Shown here piece after piece: positions 60,385 to 64,000 of a stretch of DNA of 64,000 nucleotides; positions within the stretch are counted from its first letter, which is position 1; each line of letters begins with the position of its first letter. The stretch lies in assembly GCA_937928765.1 (NCBI GenBank), contig CALFVX010000006.1, forward strand, positions 1-64,000. Direction: 5' to 3'. Both the position numbers and the translations under genes were made by a program. The stretch is from an uncultured Endomicrobiia bacterium. Its GTDB lineage: Bacteria > Elusimicrobiota > Endomicrobiia > DTEH01. The notes under the pieces were generated by a model. It did not search any database, was not told the origin of the DNA, and saw only the letters and a program-made list of their open reading frames with translations.

Positions 60385-61785
60385 ATGAATACAAAGGAAA
60401 AAGAAATCTTAGATAAACTTCCAGAGCGACTTCCTCCTTATTCTCAAGAAGCAGAGATTGCAGTTTTAGGTGCTATGTTGATTGATAAAGATGTTATACC
60501 TAAAACTATGGAAATGTTAAATAAAGAAGATTTTTACAGCGAAACTAATGGTATAATTTTTGAAACAATTTGTGATATGAACTTAAACAATGTTGTGGTT
60601 GATTTTATTACATTAACAGAATATTTAAAAAAGAAAAAACTTTTAGAAAAGATTGGTGGTGCAGGATATATTACTTCATTAGTTGAGTTAGTTTCAAGTT
60701 CTGCAAATATTGAACATTATATAAATCTTGTCAAAGAGAAATCGTTGTTAAGAAAACTTATAAAAATGTCTGCAAATGTTATTGAAGAAAGTTATTCTAA
60801 TCATAAAAGTGCTAACGAGATTTTAAATTATGCTTCAGAACAAATTTTTAGATTAGCAAAAGAACAGGATAGGTCAGGTTGTTTTGTTCAAGTAAAGCAA
60901 ACATTAGATGAAACAATGACAAGGATTGAAAAAATGTTGAAAAGACCTTTAGAAGTTGGTATTATTCCTACTGGATTTAAAAAACTTGATGAATTACTTG
61001 CTGGTGGGTTGCAGAAGTCTAATTTTATAATAATTGCTGGAAGGCCAGGAATGGGAAAAACATCTTTTGCAATGAACATTGTGGCTAATGTTGCTATAAG
61101 GAAAAAAATTCCTGTAGGAATTTTATCTCTTGAAATGACTTCAACAGAATTAGTTTTTAGACTTTTATGTTCAGAGGCAAAGAAAGATTCTAATTTAATC
61201 CGAAAAGGAATAATAAAACCTAAAGAATGGGTTGATCTTACCACGCACGCAGGAATAATAAGTGAGTCGCCGATATACATAGATGACAGTTCTGACTTAA
61301 ATGTTATTGAATTAAGGACAAGAACAAGAAGGTTAGCTCATGAGTTAAGAAGTAAAGGGTTTCAATTGGGATTGTTAGTAGTAGACTATATTCAAAGAAT
61401 GAGAGGTGTTAGTACAAGAGATACAAGACAACAAGAAATTGCGGATATTTCCAATTCTATGAAAAGTTTAGCTAAAGAGTTGGAAATACCTGTTATTGGG
61501 ATCTCACAGCTTTCTCGAAAGCCAGAGGAAAAAGATCGCGACAAAAGGCCAAGGTTGTCTGATTTGCGTGAGTCAGGTGCATTAGAACAAGATGCTGATG
61601 TAGTAATTTTTATTTATACTCCGGAAAGTAAAAAGTCTGAACAACAAGAAGAAATAGAAAAAACTGTTGAAGCAAAATTATATGTAGCAAAAAATAGAAA
61701 TGGTCCTACTGGAGAGTTATCAATGATGTTTATTAAAGAATATACAACTTTTGCTGAAATAGAACACGGTTATGAAGAAGTTTAA
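60385..61785 (+). CDS. dnaB: replicative DNA helicase DnaB
   Basis: A 466-aa hexameric helicase. The N-terminal helical domain opens with PPYSQEAEIAVLGAMLID. The RecA-like core has Walker A IIAGRPGMGKTSFAMNI near residue 216, GILSLEMTSTELVFRL, VVDYIQRMRG near 332, GISQLSRKPEEKDRDKRPRL and LRESGALEQDADVVIF. No intein is seen. It starts with TCTTTATG and no Shine-Dalgarno. Unlike PriA, all its ATPase motifs are intact. Confidence 0.97.
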   Translation: MNTKEKEILDKLPERLPPYSQEAEIAVLGAMLIDKDVIPKTMEMLNKEDFYSETNGIIFETICDMNLNNVVVDFITLTEYLKKKKLLEKIGGAGYITSLVELVSSSANIEHYINLVKEKSLLRKLIKMSANVIEESYSNHKSANEILNYASEQIFRLAKEQDRSGCFVQVKQTLDETMTRIEKMLKRPLEVGIIPTGFKKLDELLAGGLQKSNFIIIAGRPGMGKTSFAMNIVANVAIRKKIPVGILSLEMTSTELVFRLLCSEAKKDSNLIRKGIIKPKEWVDLTTHAGIISESPIYIDDSSDLNVIELRTRTRRLAHELRSKGFQLGLLVVDYIQRMRGVSTRDTRQQEIADISNSMKSLAKELEIPVIGISQLSRKPEEKDRDKRPRLSDLRESGALEQDADVVIFIYTPESKKSEQQEEIEKTVEAKLYVAKNRNGPTGELSMMFIKEYTTFAEIEHGYEEV

Positions 61786-61790
61786 TTTCT

Positions 61791-62951
61791 ATGATTAATG
61801 ATACCTTTATAGAAACAAAACCTTTTTTTTCACGTTCTACTTTAATAGAAATTAAAACATCTGCATTAATAAAAAATGTCTTATCTTTAATTAAATATAT
61901 AAATGGAAAAAATAAAAAAGTAAAAATTTGTGCTATTATAAAAAGTAATGCTTACGGACACGGACTTTTGCAAGTAGCAAAAGTTTTAAATAAATTATCA
62001 AATATAGAATTTTTTGGGATAACTTCTATTGAAGAAGGAATTTTATTAAGAAAATATGGTATTAAAAAGAATATATTGTTGTTAGGTAGTATCTATCCTT
62101 TTGAAAATTTTAAAGAAATTATAAATTATAACATAACTCCTACTATATCAAGCATTTTAGTAATGAAAGAATTTGATAAATACTTAAAAAAAATTAACAA
62201 AAAAATAAATTTTCATTTAAAAATTGATACAGGTATGGGAAGGATAGGAATTTTGCCAGAAAGTGTGCTTAAATTTGTTGAACAATATAAAAAGTTAAAT
62301 AATTTATATTGCGAAGGATTATATACACACTTTTCTTCAGCTTCAGATGATAAAGAGTACACTATTTATCAACTTCAACAATTTAAAAAATTTTTTAATA
62401 TTTTACTTTCTTATAATATAAAACCTAAATATCTACATACAGCAAATTCTGCAGCTGCTATTTTATATCCAGAAACTTATTTTAACCTTATAAGACCAGG
62501 ATTGATAATTTATGGATTGAAACCTTTTTCAAAAGTTGAAAAAATTTTAGAAATAGAACCGGTTCTTTCGCTTAAAAGTAAAATTGTTTTTCTAAAAACT
62601 TTGCCTAAGAATAAGTATATAAGCTATTCTAAAACATACAAAACAACAAAAAAAACAAAAGTTGCAACAATACCAATAGGATATGCAGACGGGTTTTTAA
62701 GAAAAATGTCTAACAAAGGAAAAGTTTTAATAAAAGGTGAGTTTTGTAATATTATAGGTAGGGTTACAATGGATATGATTATGGTTGATGTAAGCAATAT
62801 TAAAGATGTTTCAGTAGGAGATGAGGTTATTTTAATAGGCAAACAAAATGATAAAATAATTACTGTAGAAGAAATTGCTGAACTTTGTGAAACAATAAAT
62901 TATGAGATTACAACAATTTTATCTCAAAGAATACCGCGGATAGTTGTATAA
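61791..62951 (+). CDS. alr: alanine racemase
   Basis: A 386-aa PLP enzyme making D-alanine for peptidoglycan. CAIIKSNAYGHGLLQVAKVL near residue 45 contains the PLP lysine. KIDTGMGRIGI near 146 and HTANSAAAI near 218 are conserved. SYSKTYKTTKKTKVATIPIGYADG near 284 is too long to quote whole in homologues but includes the C-terminal catalytic tyrosine region. It starts 5 nt after the dnaB stop and precedes mlaE by 5 nt. Confidence 0.95.
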   Translation: MINDTFIETKPFFSRSTLIEIKTSALIKNVLSLIKYINGKNKKVKICAIIKSNAYGHGLLQVAKVLNKLSNIEFFGITSIEEGILLRKYGIKKNILLLGSIYPFENFKEIINYNITPTISSILVMKEFDKYLKKINKKINFHLKIDTGMGRIGILPESVLKFVEQYKKLNNLYCEGLYTHFSSASDDKEYTIYQLQQFKKFFNILLSYNIKPKYLHTANSAAAILYPETYFNLIRPGLIIYGLKPFSKVEKILEIEPVLSLKSKIVFLKTLPKNKYISYSKTYKTTKKTKVATIPIGYADGFLRKMSNKGKVLIKGEFCNIIGRVTMDMIMVDVSNIKDVSVGDEVILIGKQNDKIITVEEIAELCETINYEITTILSQRIPRIVV

Positions 62952-62956
62952 AAATT

Positions 62957-63712
62957 ATGAAAAAGTCAATAATAGGTTTGGGCAGATATTTTTTGTTAGT
63001 TTATGACAGTTTTTTAAATTTGTTTTCTTCACCGTTTGAAAAAGAAATTTTAATCCAACAGATATATGAAATTGGATTAAGATCTTTACCTGTGTGTCTT
63101 ATGACAAGTATTGCAGTGGGGATGGTTTTAGCTTTACAGACAGGTATGGCTTCGATGGCTGTTTTAAACGAACCAGCATATATTGGTACTGTTGTTTCTT
63201 ATTCTTTAATCAAAGAATTAGGTCCTATGTTGACTTCAGTTGTTTTAGTAGGACGTATTGGTGCTGCAATTACTGCAGAAATTGGTACTATGAGGGTAAC
63301 AGAGCAAATTGATGCTATGTATACTTTAGGTACAGATCCTATAAAATATCTTATAATTCCAAGGATAATAGCATTTACTATTGTGTTACCTATTTTAACA
63401 TTATTAAGTAATATTACTGGGATGATAGGTGGAGGGATAATAAGTTATTTAAAATTTAATATACCATCAACTATATATATAAGAGATAGTCTAGATTATT
63501 TATATTTAGACGATTTTTTTCATGGCTTGATAAAATCAGTAATTTTTGGTATTATAATTTCTACTATTGCTTGTTATAAAGGTTTTTATACAGAAGGTGG
63601 AGCAGAAGGTGTTGGTAAAGCAACTACTGGTTGTGTTGTAATGTCTGTTACAACGCTGCTTATAGGAGATTATTTTCTTTCTTCATTATTAATATCTTTA
63701 GGTATTGGATAA
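62957..63712 (+). CDS. mlaE: phospholipid transport permease MlaE
   Basis: A 251-aa inner-membrane permease of the MlaE/YrbE family, moving phospholipids between inner and outer membranes to keep outer-membrane asymmetry. Hydrophobic helices are spread along the protein. The signature runs through KELGPMLTSVVLVGRIGAAI and AEIGTMRVTEQIDAMYTLG near residues 88-125. The glycine-rich GAEGVGKATTGCVV lies near the C-terminus. The ATPase gene follows after 4 nt. Confidence 0.95.
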   Translation: MKKSIIGLGRYFLLVYDSFLNLFSSPFEKEILIQQIYEIGLRSLPVCLMTSIAVGMVLALQTGMASMAVLNEPAYIGTVVSYSLIKELGPMLTSVVLVGRIGAAITAEIGTMRVTEQIDAMYTLGTDPIKYLIIPRIIAFTIVLPILTLLSNITGMIGGGIISYLKFNIPSTIYIRDSLDYLYLDDFFHGLIKSVIFGIIISTIACYKGFYTEGGAEGVGKATTGCVVMSVTTLLIGDYFLSSLLISLGIG

Positions 63713-63716
63713 TTTT

Positions 63717-64000
63717 ATGATAAAAATAATTAATCTTTACAAATCGTTTAACCAAAAACCAGTATTACAAGGAATAAATCTAGAAATCTACGATGGTGAA
63801 ACTTTAACTATAATGGGTGGTAGTGGCCAAGGTAAAACTGTGCTTTTAAAAAATATAATTGGTTTGATTAAACCAGATAAAGGTAAAATTTATGTTGATG
63901 ATATAGATATTACTTCGGCAAGTAAAGAAATATTACAAAAAGTTCAAAGTAAATTTGGATATTTATTTCAAGGTTCAGCATTGTTTGATTCTATGACTGT
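63717..64000 (+). CDS. mlaF: phospholipid transport ATPase MlaF (partial, runs off the window)
   Basis: The first 94 codons of an ABC ATPase, open to the window edge. Residues 1-30 read IKIINLYKSFNQKPVLQGIN and on; Walker A is MGGSGQGKTVLLKNI near residues 34-48, and a Q-loop GYLFQGSALFDSMTV is at the end, as in MlaF. It is the partner of the MlaE encoded 4 nt upstream; an MCE-domain mlaD would be expected next. The ATG follows AATTTT with no Shine-Dalgarno. Confidence 0.92.
   Translation, partial: MIKIINLYKSFNQKPVLQGINLEIYDGETLTIMGGSGQGKTVLLKNIIGLIKPDKGKIYVDDIDITSASKEILQKVQSKFGYLFQGSALFDSMT

Noticed and set aside
61200..61600. Possible intein or insertion in dnaB
   Set aside because: All DnaB motifs are contiguous and the 466-aa length is normal.

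Overview
The window is a very AT-rich stretch (roughly three quarters A+T by eye) from an anaerobic, diderm, LPS-bearing bacterium. The diderm call rests on complete Kdo synthesis (kdsD, kdsC, kdsB, kdsA), lptC-lptA-lptB, an LpxL-type acyltransferase, mlaE-mlaF and a PorV-like outer-membrane protein. The anaerobic, ferredoxin-based call rests on a four-subunit 2-oxoacid:ferredoxin oxidoreductase, a small ferredoxin and a complete Rnf complex. The combination of a PorV/UPF0164 protein, a FlgD/T9SS-like C-terminal domain, FecR-domain proteins and a mannose-family PTS fits uncultured lineages around Elusimicrobiota/Omnitrophota. That placement is inference; no 16S rRNA or tRNA gene is present. 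All 68 genes I accept lie on the plus strand, packed into overlapping or closely spaced operons. No gap without a gene exceeds about 270 bases. I see no transposase, phage gene, CRISPR array, rRNA or tRNA.

Layout: 0.1-3.3 kb acyl-CoA dehydrogenase, ymdB, xseA. 3.5-8.1 kb LPS block (zinc-ribbon protein, kdsD, kdsC, lpxL, lptC, lptA, lptB). 8.1-17.4 kb hibernation and PTS block: hpf, ptsN, rapZ, yvcK, then IIA, IIB, a GH57 glucan enzyme, IIC, IID, HPr and EI, many with 4-nt overlaps. 17.4-26.4 kb lepA, radA, aroC-aroK-aroB, an Xaa-Pro peptidase, efp and a glycosyltransferase. 26.5-35.7 kb redox block: ferredoxin, ferritin, por gamma-delta-alpha-beta, rnfCDGEAB. 35.7-46.2 kb rpsB-tsf-pyrH-frr-uppS-cdsA-dxr-rseP, then kdsB, kdsA, a parvulin-type PPIase and a CysK-like enzyme. 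46.4-55.2 kb surface/secretion block: FecR-domain protein, a predicted outer-membrane barrel, a 1603-aa multidomain secreted protein and a PorV-like protein. 55.4-64 kb rpoZ-like, split coaC/coaB, a family 4-type uracil-DNA glycosylase, a degenerate priA, rpsR, rplI, dnaB, alr, mlaE and the start of mlaF.

How the parts work together: sugar taken up by the PTS and glucan handled by GH57 would feed glycolysis. The oxidoreductase would oxidise pyruvate or another 2-oxoacid to acyl-CoA and reduce ferredoxin, and Rnf would oxidise ferredoxin with NAD+ while pumping ions. Biosynthetic genes supply Kdo, undecaprenyl phosphate, CDP-DAG, isoprenoid precursors and D-Ala for the envelope. The 46-55 kb block looks like a regulated surface-export module.

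The most unusual signals are: a PriA that has lost its Walker A and DEAH-type motifs; TGTGA-N6-TCACA (CRP/FNR-family) sites at the surface locus; a GH57 enzyme embedded in a complete mannose-type PTS operon; a recurrent GTTAACAGAACTT element at a near-constant distance before start codons; and mosaic intergenic repeats that open gaps inside otherwise tight operons.
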